A DNA stretch of 64,000 nucleotides from NCBI GenBank assembly GCA_029844215.1, contig CM056721.1:134383254-134447253 (forward strand). The letters are read 5' to 3'. Source of the stretch: Przewalskia tangutica. Its lineage: Eukaryota > Streptophyta > Magnoliopsida > Solanales > Solanaceae. Positions within the stretch are counted from its first letter, which is position 1. Each line of letters starts with the position of its first letter. Below, one piece after another: positions 1-12,186 of the stretch. The notes under the pieces were generated by a model that worked only from the letters and a program-made list of their open reading frames with translations, made no database searches and had not been told where the DNA came from. The translations under genes were made by a program, and so were the position numbers.

Positions 1-888
1 TCATTCTTTTTGCCTTTCTTTTTGAGTTCTTGAAAGGAATTTGGTGGACTTTTGATTGAAGCCTTGGTTTTGATGCCTTTTAGATTTAGATTGATTTCTC
101 TCATTGTTGAACTTCTTCACCTTCAAATTGTATTTTCGAGTGAGTAAGACAACATTAGCACCTTCACCAAGTTCTTCAAGATTCTCATCCTCTTCATTGA
201 TTTGATTCTCTGAGGATTGAACTTAAAGTGCCACATTCTTGCTCTTATATAGTCCCCTTTGATTCTCAATGTTCATCTCATAGGTTTTGAGAATGTTCAT
301 CAAGGTATGAAGGTTCATAGTAGCAAAATGTGAGCCTTTTTAATGACATAAATCTTTAAATTAAACTTTTTAGGAAGTGAACATAGAGCCTTTCAAAATA
401 AGATTTAATATCATCTGCTTCTTCCATCCTTAAATGTTCATATTTACTCATGATCATGTGTAGCTTAATTCGATGAACACTTGATCTACCTTCACAATGA
501 ATTTGTAAAGTATCTCATGCATCCTTAGCCGTTGGGCAGTTTTGAACGAGTTTAAACATGTAAAGATCAACCCATCCAAAAATTGCATCTAAGGCCTTTT
601 CGTTAAGTTAGTATTATTGGTTTTTCCCGCCATCCATTTGGATTCAGGTTTAACAAGAATGTCACCTTCCTCATCAGGCGACAACATTTGAACAAACATA
701 CCCATTGGTTATAGATCTCCATGTCCTAACATCAATTGATTTGATGTGAGAACGTAGGTGAATCCTCAATAGGTACAGTTTGTTCCATTTAAAATGGGAA
801 GTCTATCAATATTTGGATTAGCCGGATCCATAACTTTGAATAATAGGACCAATTACTTATTATGTCAAGTGTTGGTTTTGATACCACT
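1..888 (-). pseudogene. Ty1-copia gag fragment, 5' part of an element cut by the window edge
   Basis: Read on the minus strand, this stretch translates in broken frames into a UBN2-type copia gag polypeptide. Recognisable pieces are one resembling LPILNGTNCTY near 800, then IHCEGRSSVHRIKL and YEHLRMEEADDIKSYFERL around 500-390. Stops and frameshifts interrupt it and no long ORF survives. It lies directly downstream, in element orientation, of a primer binding site and LTR (889-1961), which fixes the direction. The rest of the coding region and the 3' LTR would lie left of position 1. Copia identity is well supported by context; lineage is not assigned. Confidence 0.7.
874..886 (-). other. Primer binding site (initiator Met tRNA type)
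   Basis: On the minus strand the sequence TGGTATCAAAACC follows the LTR end after a 2-nt spacer. TGGTATCA is the usual start of the plant copia primer binding site, complementary to the 3' end of initiator methionine tRNA. It sets the LTR/internal boundary. Confidence 0.7.
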
Positions 889-1961
889 TGTTGGGTCCCG
901 GGGGTTATGATATGGAACAGTAAACAACAAACTGGAAATAAAATAAAATCGAATGCTAAAACAGTTTGGGAATGTCGGCAGAAATGTCGTCTGACACAAC
1001 TGACAACATTTCGGTAAAAACAGAATAAAACCTTTGAAGAGTTAAAGTGCAGCGGAAATAAATAAAGAACACAAAAGTTTAATTTTCATAGGTTATATAT
1101 TGATATAACCCATGATGATCAATGACCAAAGATATTGTATATATATATATATATATATACACAATTGAATATATTCCTTCTTTTACAATATTACAAGATA
1201 ATACAAAAGGAATAAAAAAAATTTAAGTCGCAGATGACTTATGTCTGAAAATTCTATCTAAATAGAAGTGCACAACATCTCATTACAATCGCTTCATACA
1301 AAGCTAATCTAGAATCTGAAACAACGAATGTAATGTTGGACAAAATGTCGTCACAAACTCAGGCAACATTTTGTGATCCAGATTTCTGAGAAGAAATCCC
1401 GAGAGCTCTCTTGGTATTTTTACATTTTGATTCTGGATATTGATTCACTCTTCTTCCCTCTCTATTTATAGTAGAGAGTCCTTCTTGAAAAGCTCATCAA
1501 TTGGTTGTAGAAGTTGAGGAAAAACTAATCACGTGAAGCAGTAGCTTGAGGCATGAAAATAGGAGCTGATTTGACTTGTTCTTCACCCTACTTGCTCCTC
1601 AAGTTAAGTTACTCATTTGACTTGGTCTTCCACATTTTTCAATCTGCTTCAAAGACTCCTTATCAAGTCAAAATTACCGTTGTGGTAAAGCTCCATGATT
1701 TTAGGTTCTGTCCAGTGAAGTAAGACAAAACTGTTATCAGAATGTCGGTCCGAATGTCATGACATTTGTTCCAATATTTTCTGATTTTAACTTAGTATTG
1801 AAAATGACATGTTAGAAAAAATGTCATGACACAAAACCAGAAACTTCCAAAAACAAATTTGAAACACTCATGACATAATAAAATTCTTCCAAAAATGTCT
1901 TTATCTTCTATATAATTCCAAACAACAAAAAGAAAAATATTTTCTCAACACTCTGACAACA
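889..1961 (-). mobile_element. 5' LTR of a minus-strand copia element
   Basis: The interval begins TGTTGGGTCCC and ends CTGACAACA on the plus strand, giving TGTTG/CAACA inverted ends. It abuts a primer binding site on the left. It contains a minus-strand TATA box, an (AT)n run near 1138-1160 and several copies of an AATGTC(G/A)TC-like motif paired with its complement GACATT (around 973-1010, 1330-1375, 1740-1770, 1815-1830). The outer end could instead be the CAACA at 1946-1950; the other LTR is outside the window, so this cannot be settled here. Length is about 1.07 kb. Confidence 0.65.
1463..1470 (-). promoter_or_regulatory. TATA box of the copia LTR
   Basis: TATAAATA on the minus strand, followed by a purine-rich GAGAGGGAAGAAG leader. 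Its place about mid-LTR fits the U3/R boundary of a plant retrotransposon promoter driving transcription towards position 1. Confidence 0.55.
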
Positions 1962-3381
1962 TACATCAATACTTTGGAATTAAAAAATGATACTAAGTTT
2001 TTTGAAATAGTAATTGTAATGTGGATACTGAGACTAATTAGCAATTATGTGTGTGTAACGACATTAATACCGCGGAACTTTAATCACGGATATGCAAGAA
2101 AATCTAATGAGTAATAATTTGAGAGTTAGAATAGTTTAGTTGTGATGTGTGCTTTGGTTGAATTGACACGTGTTATTAGATTAGATCGTTCTTTGGAAAT
2201 GATTATTATTAGATTTTAATCATTATAGTGGGAAATGACATTACAATTTTTTTTTTTTTTATCAAGAATGACATTACAAGTTTAGTAAATCCACTCTGGA
2301 TAAATTCAAAAAAGTAGTCCTGCCAATAAGGGCTTGACAACATAATACATTTGGCCCCACACTACTGAGGGGGTAGGGGTTTGTGTGGGGGGGGGGGGGC
2401 GGGGATGTAAAAGTAAAAATCTTTTCGTAAAATTATAATAAGTGGATAATATAAGTGGAACAAGCAAAAAAAATTACAAAAATATAATGCCCGCGTCTCA
2501 AATTATTTATCGCTTTTTTCTCTAACACGCCCCTTAAAAAATATTAATTAGAAGATGTATTTGACTAACTTTATCCTTATTTATATCGAAGTTATAATCT
2601 CTCGTTATTAATGTTTGCTCTATTTATGTATTCATCTATATTAATGACAAGATTCTCTTAAGGTAAAATGAAAAAAAATTAATTATTTTCTGAACTTCTA
2701 AAACGATAAATTGAGATAACTATTTTTAGTAATCACGACAAATAATTTGAGACATGTTTACTCTATTTATGCATTCATCTCTATTAATGACAAGATTCTC
2801 CTAAAGGTAAAATGGAGAAAAATAATCAATTATTCATTAAATTTTTAAAATGATAAATAATTTGAGATAATTATTTTTAATAACTATAACAAATAATTTG
2901 AAAAAGTGAGCCAACAAAAACAGGAAATTTTAGGGATTGAATCAAGTTCTCGGATTTGGTTTCAACGGTTGTTAGATATTTCTCTATAGCCATTAGCAAT
3001 TATTTGTCATTTTCTATATATTGTAAGTAAAATTTCTTATTTTTGTCCCAAATTAATTGACTCAAAACAATATTCTTGATTTTTATGTTTTCATTGTGTA
3101 TTTGATTTTAGTATTGAATTATGTGAGTTACAGTGAATGTACGAAAATAATATATAACTACTATTAATGCTTCGAAAGAATAAACAATAATGAATTACAA
3201 CAGATCAGCTTGAATCAAATTAAATGGGGGACGGTGACACTTCTTTTAGTTTCTTTGTGGCAACTCCAAGTCTTTGAACAATTATTCTATTGCATGGCCC
3301 TTCAACAATTTCTTTTATGAGTTTTCAACTAGGACATCATTTTATTTTAACACTTTCATTAGTGACAGTGGAAACTCTTAT
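1962..3381. other. AT-rich intergenic spacer
   Basis: No protein-coding similarity is visible on either strand. It holds a poly-T run near 2251-2262, a G-run near 2387-2404 and a diverged tandem duplication (2612-2898). The target site of the hAT element is at its right end. Confidence 0.6.
2612..2898. repeat. Diverged two-copy tandem duplication, about 143 bp per unit
   Basis: Unit 1 starts TGTTTGCTCTATTTATG at 2612 and unit 2 starts TGTTTACTCTATTTATG at 2755. Both continue through a shared ATTAATGACAAGATTCTC block and end in ACAAATAATTTGA. The substitutions and short indels between units point to an old local duplication. Confidence 0.75.
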
Positions 3382-3389
3382 ATTTGAAC

Positions 3390-6300
3390 TAGGGTGGCGG
3401 TGGCGGGTGGCCGACCCGACTCGTCGGTCCCAACCCGATCCCGACCGAACCACGACCCGCTATAAAAAAACGGGGCCGGGGCTCGAGCAGGCGGGGCAGT
3501 GCAGTCCCGCCCGACCACCGCTGAGCCTCGATCCCGCCCGACCAGCCCGATCCTCCGCTGCGAGAAAATAGCCGTTGTCCAACGGCCATTTTACATTTTG
3601 GCCGTTGGAAAACGGCCATTTTAAACCTCCTCCCCAACCCCTACCCCTTTATATTTATTTTTAACCCCTAAGTTATTATATTTACACTTTAACCCAATTT
3701 TTCAACTATAAATACCTCATTCCTCTTCTTATTATTTTCACAAATCTTTCTACTCTCTAATCTCTCAATCAATTATCAATCAATCTCTATACAACATTGT
3801 CTACATATTCAATCTATTTATTAATTTGAGAATTGGGAGTGAAGTTGGCAACTAGCGAGGATTATCTATCGAGCAAAGTTTCAATTTTCAACCTTCGATT
3901 ACGTCGACTCTACGTGGCGTTTGTACATTCGTTCTCTCATTAAATTATTATTTTGTCTTTATTTCATTTAGCACATTTAATTTCATTATCTTTAACTATT
4001 TATTAGCATAATTAAAATGAAAGGACTAAGAGGCATGTTGGGTAAGGGTAAGGGTCAGGCTTCTTCTAGTAGGAGTGGTAACAAGGGCAAAGTGTACTTC
4101 TTCTAGTATTCTGTTCCGGTATTCTAGACAAGATGATTTTATAGATCCTGAAATGTTTCCTGAAATACCATATGATCTTGACACAAATGATTATCCTCAA
4201 ATTGAAGAAGATTTTAATTTAGATGACACCCTAAATGATGATACACCTACTAATGAAGATGATACACCCACTAGTGAAATGCCTCCTATCCCCCCTACTA
4301 TGAGACGAGTCCAAAGCGACCATTAAAATCAGTTGTATGGAAATATTTTGACAGAGACGTAGCTAATCAAGTAGCTGTATGTAAAACTTGTAAAAATGTT
4401 TATTCTTTTAAAACTGGACAAGGTCATGGTGGGACGGGGGATTTAGGAAGACACCTATTGCAAAAACACAAAGCCTTGCATGCCCAATACATGATTGAAA
4501 AAATGGTGAGAAAACGTCCTCTCAATCGGAACAAGGTTCACATCTTGTTTGGAAAAGAATCTGGTCAAATTAACCTATGACGGGAGTTATGCCCTAAATA
4601 CGATAAACATAAAGATAGGGAATCACTAGCAAAATTAGTTGCTGTGGAGGGTTTGCCTTTTTTATTTCCTGAATCTCCTGATTTTATTCATTATATTAGA
4701 GATATGTATAATCCTGCTTATAAAGGTTTTTCTAGATCAACTGTTAAAAGAAATGTATTTAAATTTGCACATGAATGTCAACAGTATTTACGTTATGCAT
4801 TATATCATTTAAATTGCAAAGTCGCTCTAACTTCTGATATAGATCGTAGTACTAACGGCCATGATTATTTAACGGTAACCTGTCATTAGATAGATTATAA
4901 ATGGTCTATGCAAAAACGTATTTTAGCATATAGTTATATAGATAGTAGGCACACTGGTGAGTTTATTTCAGAAAATATTTATTCAGTCTGCGATTATTAC
5001 GGAATAACTGATAAAGTTATGAATATTACATTAGATAATGCATCTTCTAACAATTCTGCTATTAGTATTTTAAGAGATGTTTTAACTCCGTCTTTTCCAA
5101 AATATTTTCATATCAAATGTGCGTGCCATATTTATAACTTAGTTGTAAAGGATGGTCTTTCACTTTTTCAAGATATTCTTGAAAAAATACAATTTGCTAT
5201 ACACTTTATTTTTAAAAATAATAGAATTCAACAGAGAAAATAATATAAAAAAACTTGCCACGATTGTGGACTATCTTACAGAAAAATTCCCGAAGAAGTA
5301 CCAACTAGGTGAAATTCTTTATATGACAAACTAGTTGTTGCTTATGACTATAGAAAACCTATTACTTTATTTTTTAACGCCCATAATCAAAATTCAAATG
5401 ATATGATTGTGGATAATGATTGGGAGAAAATTAGAGAACTTATTGAATTTTTAGAAAATTTTCAACGAGCAACAAAAGAATTTTCTACTTTATATTATCC
5501 TACTATTTCAACTATGTTGTTTTATATAGCTATAATATTTTTACTTCTTAAAGAATATATGGAAAAACCTACCTATACTGCAGCTATTAAAAAATGTTTA
5601 TGAAATTAAAGAAATATTTTATTCCTATTCCCCCTATTTATATTATTGGTGTTGTATTAAACCCGACTATTAAAGTAGAGGGTTGTAAAAGTCTTATTGA
5701 AAATATTTATAACTGTATGGACGTACTACCACCTCCAACTCCCAAAAATTTAAATGTTGAGCCACCTATTGAACTAACGCTAGAAGAAGTGTTGAATAGC
5801 GTAGAAGATGAATGCAAAAAAGTATATCGGCATTACCAGCAAGAAAGTGCTAGTAACCAACCGACTTTTGTACCATCTTCTTCTTCTTCTTCAACACAGG
5901 CTAAAAAAAGGCATGCTGTTTCTGGGGCTAGTAGTATTAGTTCTATTGAAAGCCTCAGAAATAGAATGTGCGGTGGTACCAGTGCTAACCAAATTAGCGA
6001 GTTCGATGTTTTTGTTTTGCAGGGTAATTTACCTTACCAAGCAATTATCAATGAAGAAGGAAAGGAAGACTTGCTGAAATATTGGAGCCAGAATGAGAAG
6101 ACATTTCCGACACTTTCAATGATGGCCCGAGATATTTTGAACATTCAAGCGTCATCAATCGCTTCTGAAAGCGCTTTTTCTGCAGGCAGATTTCAAATAG
6201 GAGAGCACATACACTCATTAGTCGGAGACAGCTTGGAGATGGCGGTACTAATCAGAGATTGGATACGAGCGGAGCGAAGGAGGTGCGGTCAACCAGAGAT

Positions 6301-7043
6301 TAACGAAGAAGAAGACGACAACTACAACGACATTTTATCTGAAGGCATGAGTAGCGACGTGGAATAATTTGACCAAGATATACCAATTCCAACCGAAGAA
6401 CCACAAGAAATTATAAAGAAACTAGAAAAAATATTTTCAAATTGGTAATTTATTTCATTGCAATTTTTTAATTTTTCTATGTCTTTTGTAATTTTTTTCA
6501 ACAACAGTATACTACAATGTTGTAATTTTGAATCTTGTATATTTCAATGAAATAATTAATAATATAAGAGGCACAAAAACAACCTTGGGATGTTTGTTTT
6601 ACACTCTTCTTGTCTTTGTTTAATTATTTAGTTTATACTTTATAGTTTATAGTTTATACTGTTATAATTTATACTTTATAGTTTATAAATATATTATATA
6701 TATGAGTATAATACTATAATTATAATACTATAAGTCTATAATATTATAGTATATGTATATGACTATATGACAAGTATATGTTAATGTTACTTTGTTAGTA
6801 ATTTAGTATTTTTAATTTTGTGAAAAATTTTTTTAAAAAAATAATAATATCAAAACCCGCGCATCAGTCCCAGGCAGGCAGGCGACCCGCACCCAGCGGG
6901 GCGGGACGGGATACGTTATGGTCCCGCCCGACCGACCCGCCAGTTCGCCCGGCTTCGACCGTCACTTTTCTCCGCCCCGATCCCGCCCCGATCCCGCTTA
7001 ACCCGACCCCGATGGGCCCGGCCCGACCCACTGGCCAGTCCTA
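3390..7043 (+). mobile_element. hAT transposon copy 1, complete ends with 8-bp target duplication
   Basis: The element is 3654 bp and is bounded by the 8-bp direct repeat ATTTGAAC (3382-3389 and 7044-7051), the length expected of hAT elements. It starts TAGGGTGGCGG and ends CCAGTCCTA. About 200 bp inside each end is a GC-rich field of CCCGACCC/CCCGATCCC-like motifs, in sharp contrast to the AT-rich interior. It encodes a broken BED-finger/hAT transposase (4017-6448). A close relative (32551-36061) lies elsewhere in the window. The terminal inverted repeats are poorly matched because the right end has diverged. Confidence 0.93.
4017..6448 (+). pseudogene. hAT transposase pseudogene (BED finger, hAT dimerisation domain), copy 1
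   Basis: The start ATG at 4017 is chosen because the same ATG opens the related copy (33152). Recognisable in order are: an N-terminal acidic region; a BED zinc-finger segment (about 4325-4480, CKTCKN and HLLQKH); the catalytic-core segment with LDNASSNN (about 5030) and CACHIYNLVV (about 5120); and a C-terminal hAT dimerisation domain (about 6060-6280, ILNIQASSIASESAFSAGRF). The family is an RNase H-fold DDE transposase that cuts and pastes its own element. Lesions visible here are a frameshift near 4100, small indels between 4310 and 4580, Trp-to-stop at 4887-4889, TAA at 5241-5243, Trp-to-stop at 5310-5312, and a late TAA at 6365-6367. It cannot make a functional protein. Confidence 0.92.
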
Positions 7044-7051
7044 ATTTGAAC

Positions 7052-7200
7052 GTAGTTCAACAAATGCAATATCTTATTGGCGGAGCTAGGACCCGAGTTT
7101 TGCCAAAAGAAGTTTTGGTGTGTTTGGCGGAGCTAGAATATTACATTTTTTTGGGGCAAAAAGACGAAATTTTTTGCCCACAGAGTCCTCACCTCCGGCC
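7052..7200. repeat. CGGAGCTAGG-type short repeat fragments
   Basis: GGCGGAGCTAG occurs twice (about 7080 and 7123), with TTTTGCC/GGCAAAA nearby. The same motif opens repeats near 20227 and 20694. It looks like pieces of a MITE-like repeat common in nightshade genomes, a statement from memory that could not be checked here. Confidence 0.4.
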
Positions 7201-7346
7201 CGACTGATATTGATGGAGGAGGTAAATCACGGTGACTCAACGACCACTAGATGGGAGGAATGAAACTTTACACTGCGACTGTCAGGGCTCAAACCTGCCT
7301 ACTTAAAGCAATCTATAAATCAACTGAACTACGGGAATGCGGGCAG
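7201..7346 (-). repeat. tRNA-derived SINE remnant (minus strand)
   Basis: On the minus strand a perfect RNA polymerase III box A, TAGTTCAGTTG (7321-7331), is followed 26 bp later by a near-consensus box B, GTTTGAGCC (7286-7294). This spacing fits a tRNA-derived SINE head. The downstream body is unassigned and no A-rich tail or target duplication is obvious, so the left boundary is approximate. Confidence 0.5.
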
Positions 7347-7467
7347 AATATTACATTGTCTGAATTCCACATACTCTTGTTCCAAATAAATTAATTAGAG
7401 AAAAAAAGGGGGACTACATTTCTTCCAGCCCCTTAACATTAATTTGTATTTTACTCTCATAAATTTT

Positions 7468-7682
7468 CCTTTTTTTTTGTGAAGGAATCTGCGATCATTC
7501 TCTTTCAGTCTTGCATGGTAAACCCCGGTGTACGCAATAGCGCGCAAACCACGCCAAATTAACTACACTTGGCAAACCATGTGTGATTTCAACCAAGAAG
7601 GTTTATGCGAGGATCGAACTCGTGGCCTTGCGGTCATATTTCTCTTCTTCTGACAGGAATTATACCAGTTGATAAATTCAAA
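7468..7682 (-). repeat. Solanaceae-type SINE, minus strand
   Basis: Minus-strand box B GTTCGATCC is intact (7611-7619) and box A is degenerate. The body contains GGTTTGC...GCGCTATTGCGTACACC, like the body seen in the SINE at 13680-13929 and like tobacco-family TS SINEs. The 3' end carries a run of nine A on the minus strand (plus-strand T-run near 7471-7479). The 5' end is estimated from the box B position. Confidence 0.65.
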
Positions 7683-8239
7683 CGGCATCTAGTTAAAAAT
7701 TTATCGATGTATGTTTGTATCAGTTACTTCTGAATTTCATATTACTTCTCCTCTAAGCAAATTTGAAAATAATGATACTTTTTTGCCTGCCTTTTGACTT
7801 ACTGATTAGTGTTTAAAAAAAACGTTATTGGGTTATATTTTCTAATTGATATTTCAACATATTGGGTTTTATAGTACACTTCACATAATAGAATATTTCT
7901 TTCTTCTAATAAACAACCAAATACAATCTTCAGTCATTTGAAGAATTTGTTACACATGTATATTTATTCAATTTAAATGCGATTGTGACACCCCCACCAC
8001 CCTTTTCCCCCCATAAGTTTATGGTGTGTAAGGAACTAAGGATTAGAAAGATGTAATTTCTTTCATCAAATTACAAATACTAACAACTAAGGAACGGACA
8101 AGAAGATTTTACAAGGACCACATGAGCTAATTAAATCATGCAGCCAAAATAGACTAAATGCATCTTCAAGAAAGTGATACATACAGGTGTCTCTAGTATG
8201 GAGTCTAAACACCAGCTTAATACTCAAATCTTATTAATT
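7683..8239. other. Intergenic spacer, nothing recognised
   Basis: AT-rich sequence without coding similarity, tandem repeats or terminal repeats that I could recognise. Its last bases border the GTATA target duplication of the element at 8245. Confidence 0.5.
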
Positions 8240-8244
8240 GTATA

Positions 8245-8398
8245 GGCAGAATAGTGTAAATCTCCTTAATAGAGTTTTCTTATTAATGTAGCATATAATT
8301 ATAGTTCTAATAAAATTAAGATTTTTATTTTATATTAATTACACTAAATATTAATTACAGAATATATTGTGAATATATATGGAAAATATTCACTATCA
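8245..8398 (-). repeat. 3' LTR (154 bp) of the old copia element
   Basis: Aligns end to end with 12689-12842 at equal length. It starts GGCAGAATAGTG where the partner has TGTAAAATAGTG, so the terminal TG has mutated, and it ends CACTATCA. Its left flank is the GTATA duplication. Confidence 0.8.
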
Positions 8399-8518
8399 CA
8401 CCCTTTATGGGATTGTATTGGGTATGTTGTTTTTGTTGTATATTCACAATCACACCCCCTCAGCCGGAGCAGGAGGAGGCCGGACGCTGAGACTGAATCT
8501 GAAGTCAAGAAACAGTTG

Positions 8519-9354
8519 TCAAGGAAGCCCTTTCGTCAAGATATTTGCGTACTGATACGAAGAAGATACATGCAACACCCTAATGTGACCCATTGCAACC
8601 TTCTCACGAACAAAGTGAATATTCATCTTAATATGCTTGGTTCGCTGATGATGAATCGGGTTATGAGACAAGTAGATAGCAGATATGTTATCACAGTAAA
8701 TCAAAGATGGCTTACGTATGGGACAATGAAGATCAAGAAGAGATTCCGGAGCCAACATAGCTCGATAACAACGTCCGCAACACCTTGATATTCTGCTTCT
8801 GCATTCGAACGGGAAAGTGTGGCTTGCCGCTTGGCAGACCATGATATGTATTATCCCCCAAAAACATACAATAGCCAGACGTAGATCGTCGGTGTCCGGA
8901 CAGCCTACCCAATATGTGTTTGTGTATGAGGGCAATCTAGTCAGTGCTGAGGGATATAAATGAAGTCCATAGTCAAAAGTGTCATTAACGTACCGAATGA
9001 TACACTTAAAAACTGTAAAGTGAGGCTCGCAGGAGAGTCGTGAACAAGCGCGTCTTTGAACCGCGTATCTGGTGGCCGAGTGAAGGTGAGTTACTGAAGA
9101 CTACCTGTGAGACTCCTATAAAAAGAGGGATCATTGACCGGATTCCCATCATCTGCACTGAGTTTGGACTTGGAGTTGAGGGGAGTGGGCATGATCTTAC
9201 AATTTGTCATTTTAGCCCTGTAGACGATCTCTTCTGCATACTAATGCTAACATAAGAACATGACATGTGCGGATCTGGTTACTGATATCCCAAAAAATAA
9301 CTCAACTTACCCAAGTCAATCATAGCAAAGTCAAACTTGAGTAGAGGGGAGATA
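8519..9354 (-). pseudogene. Copia RT C-terminus and RNase H remnant
   Basis: The minus strand first gives an RT connection segment (YRSLTG.LQ.LTFTRP, about 9150-9060), then a copia RNase H region: SNAEAEY, YCDNISAIYLSHNPIHHQRT and TKHIKMNIHFVREKV, ending in ANILTKGLP at 8519. These are the standard C-terminal landmarks of copia Pol. Stops and frameshifts occur between the segments. It is cut at its upstream side by the solo LTR. Confidence 0.85.
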
Positions 9355-9359
9355 GTTTG

Positions 9360-12181
9360 TGTTACACCTCGTAATTCCAGGACATGTATATAAGAACGTA
9401 CGTAAGAAATCAGGACGTTAAGATTTGAGACTCGTAGAATTTACCGGAATTATGGAAATGTCAGAAAATGAAACATTATGGACGAATGGGAGGGTGACAT
9501 GTGTCACCCCACTCTATTGGGCTTGGACGAAATGGACAAGGTCCAAATTGTCAAGTCTTGAAATGCCAAGGCTTGACATTGTTGACCAAGTCAATAAGCC
9601 CACTTGAGTCTTGATATTTAAATCTCCTTCATCCTAACCCCACAAGTGTTCTAATCCTAACCCTCCATTTAATTATATATTCATCCATGTAGCAAGACAA
9701 GTCTCTAACACTTAGAAAAAATTAGAAAAACTTAGGAGCTTGAAGAGGAGCTCTCGGGTTTGCCCATTGAAGAACAAGATTTTTTTTCGTTTGTGGTTCA
9801 TAATTCACAATACTTTGAACCAAGGTTTCTAGGGGTATTGTAAGGTTATCTCAATAGAAAGATCCCGGAAAAGCTTCATTTTTACATTAGTCGCAAAGTG
9901 AAAACCTAAGTCGTTTTCATAATTTTGTTTGGAAATTGAATGAAAGTTGTTTATGAACTTCTAAAGGCTTCAAATAGAGGATTGGAGCGTGAAGGAAAGG
10001 AGCTAGGTTGCTAAGGAGCGACTTTGGATCTTGAAGTTACATTAGGGCTTATCAAGGTAACAATCTTGTCTTCTTAAGTGATTGAAGATTACTTATTGTT
10101 GTAGTCATATATATATACAAGCATGAGATATATATAATGGCGATTGAAATGTTATGGAACATTTGGATGGAATCCGAAAGTGGCATGTTTAACCTTAAGA
10201 TTGTAATCCGATTTAGTTATTAGTTTTAGTCGTCACATGTTATATAAAGAAGGGATTGTAGTTGTTATTATCGATTGCGGCTATATAACATGTTAGACTA
10301 AACAACTTGGATTGAAAAAGAATTGGAAAAGACTTTGTGTTGTTGTACATTGTTAGCCGAGAATGACATTGAAATATTGGACTATTTTGATATCAATTGT
10401 GGGGCAGAATTTTACACGTCCTGTTAGGCGTGTAATCCCCTTTTGTTAGCTACATTGTTGAGCCTTAAATGTGGCATGTTTGGTTATTGAATTCGGGCCT
10501 TGAAAAAGGTGGAAAAGTACGTAGAAACAAAGGAAGTGCTGCCCGATTTTCCGTAGAATAAGAGTCTTTATACTTAGAAATATTTTACGTTGAAAGCTAG
10601 AAGTTGATAGGCGTATTGTGGTCATTATAGGTTGACATTCTACGCACGGTGTATTCAACTTGGCAAGTGGATTGAGTCGAAGAGGTATGTGGAACTTTTC
10701 TTATCTCTTGAGCATGAATAGTTATCAATGTATAAGTACGGTAGACGTACGAGACTTAAATGAATTTAGTTTCACTTGATATCCTTGACTTGTTTTAAGA
10801 ATGTCCAAGTTGGTTGAGTTAGAGAATTAACTCACTTGTTTTAAAGGTTAAAGAAGTCTTAGTTTCTAAAGCATAAAGTTAGTATAACGGCTTTATGGGA
10901 AGTTGGTTATAACAACTTTATGGGAAGTTAAAAGAATGGTTTATTCTAGTAATGTAAACAAGGATAAATGACTTGAAATAAAGAAGGGCAAATATTGATT
11001 TAAAGGCATCAATAGCTTAAAGTTTTACAGTAAAAGTCACTTGGTTTAGAAACCTATAAATGTATTTCTAAAGGTATAGTGACTTGTCATGAAAAGTAGA
11101 TATGACTTGATACTACGGGTATTAGTATCTTGAGATTTTTATATGAAAAATAGTCATTTTAAAGGAATAGAAGTACGTAGTACTTTGAGTTAAATTACCG
11201 GATTTTCATGATATGATAGTGCCTTAAGTTAAATGAAATGAGAGTGCATGCTAATTAAGTCTATTGAGAAGTTAATGGGTTTCTTAACTTATTTATGTTA
11301 TTTATGGTAGCCGGTTGTGCTTGTGATATATTGTTCATTACGGGGTCATTCCCCGGGCTAGTGACATTTGCATATTTCGTGGATTTGCTCCCCACGATGC
11401 GAGGAATACCTCATGCGAGTCCGTAGGGCTCATGCGGGTGAAATAGTCCTATGCGGGGCGGACCAGTCCTATGCGAGGAAATTACCTCATGCGGGTCCAC
11501 TCGGCCTATGCGGGTGAAATAGTCCCAGGAGTAGGATTGCGTGATAATACTACGGGCGGATGGTCCTAGGTTAATCACAGACTTCCTATTTTAAGAACCG
11601 GAAATGTTTATTTTGTTACTCTCATTGTTAGTAAGACACAATATACTGTTAATTTGATTATCATACATGTCTCCAGCTTTATTTTAGACTATATGATTTC
11701 ATTACGGTATTTCCAATTTTACATACTTGGTACATATTGTGTACTGACCCCCTTCCTCGGGGGCTGCGTTCATGCCGCATGTAGGGGTAGGCAGGTTGTG
11801 GATTCTCACTCTTAGGATCACTGATCAGTTGTCAGAAGCTCCATTTCTCCGGAGGCTTGTCTTTTGGTACGGTTTCCCTGATGTTGTAGATTTATGTACA
11901 TTCATGGGTATGGCGGGGCCCTGTCCCGTCACAGTTGTTATGTAAAAAAATTCTTAGAGGTCTGTAGTCATATCTTGTGGATTGAGTTGTAAAAACAAAG
12001 ATGTAATTGTTCATTTAGGTTATGTATGTTTTTTGGAAGGTGGCCTTATCGGCTAGCCTGTTGATATTTAATGTCTTGTATTTTATGAGTTTATGTATGT
12101 TCCGCTGCTATTCTCTGATGTATACCTGTAAGGGGTGCCCATGTAGGGCACCAGTCGCGGGCCCGGGATCGGATTGTGACA
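9360..12181 (+). mobile_element. Solo LTR of a large-LTR (probably gypsy) retrotransposon, copy 1
   Basis: The 2822-bp sequence begins TGTTACACCTCG and ends TTGTGACA. It is flanked by a perfect 5-bp duplication GTTTG (9355-9359 and 12182-12186), with no internal retroviral genes. This is the product expected from recombination between the two LTRs of one element. Two relatives occur here: 36759-38989 (left-truncated) and 50080-52743 (solo). LTR length and ends suggest a gypsy chromovirus, but without coding sequence this is inference. Orientation is taken from the TG...CA reading shared by all copies. Confidence 0.88.
11391..11530. repeat. Degenerate ATGCGGG/ATGCGAGG short-repeat block in the large LTR
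   Basis: Repeated CTCATGCGGG, CTATGCGGG and ATGCGAGGAA motifs alternate with TGAAATAGTCC. The same block follows the 54-bp array of copy 2 (about 52020-52145). It marks a repeat-prone interval of this LTR family. Confidence 0.6.
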
Positions 12182-12186
12182 GTTTG

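Noticed and set aside
2387..2404. G-run as a G-quadruplex regulatory site
   Set aside because: A single homopolymer-like run in a spacer with no nearby gene; no four-tract arrangement convincing enough to report.
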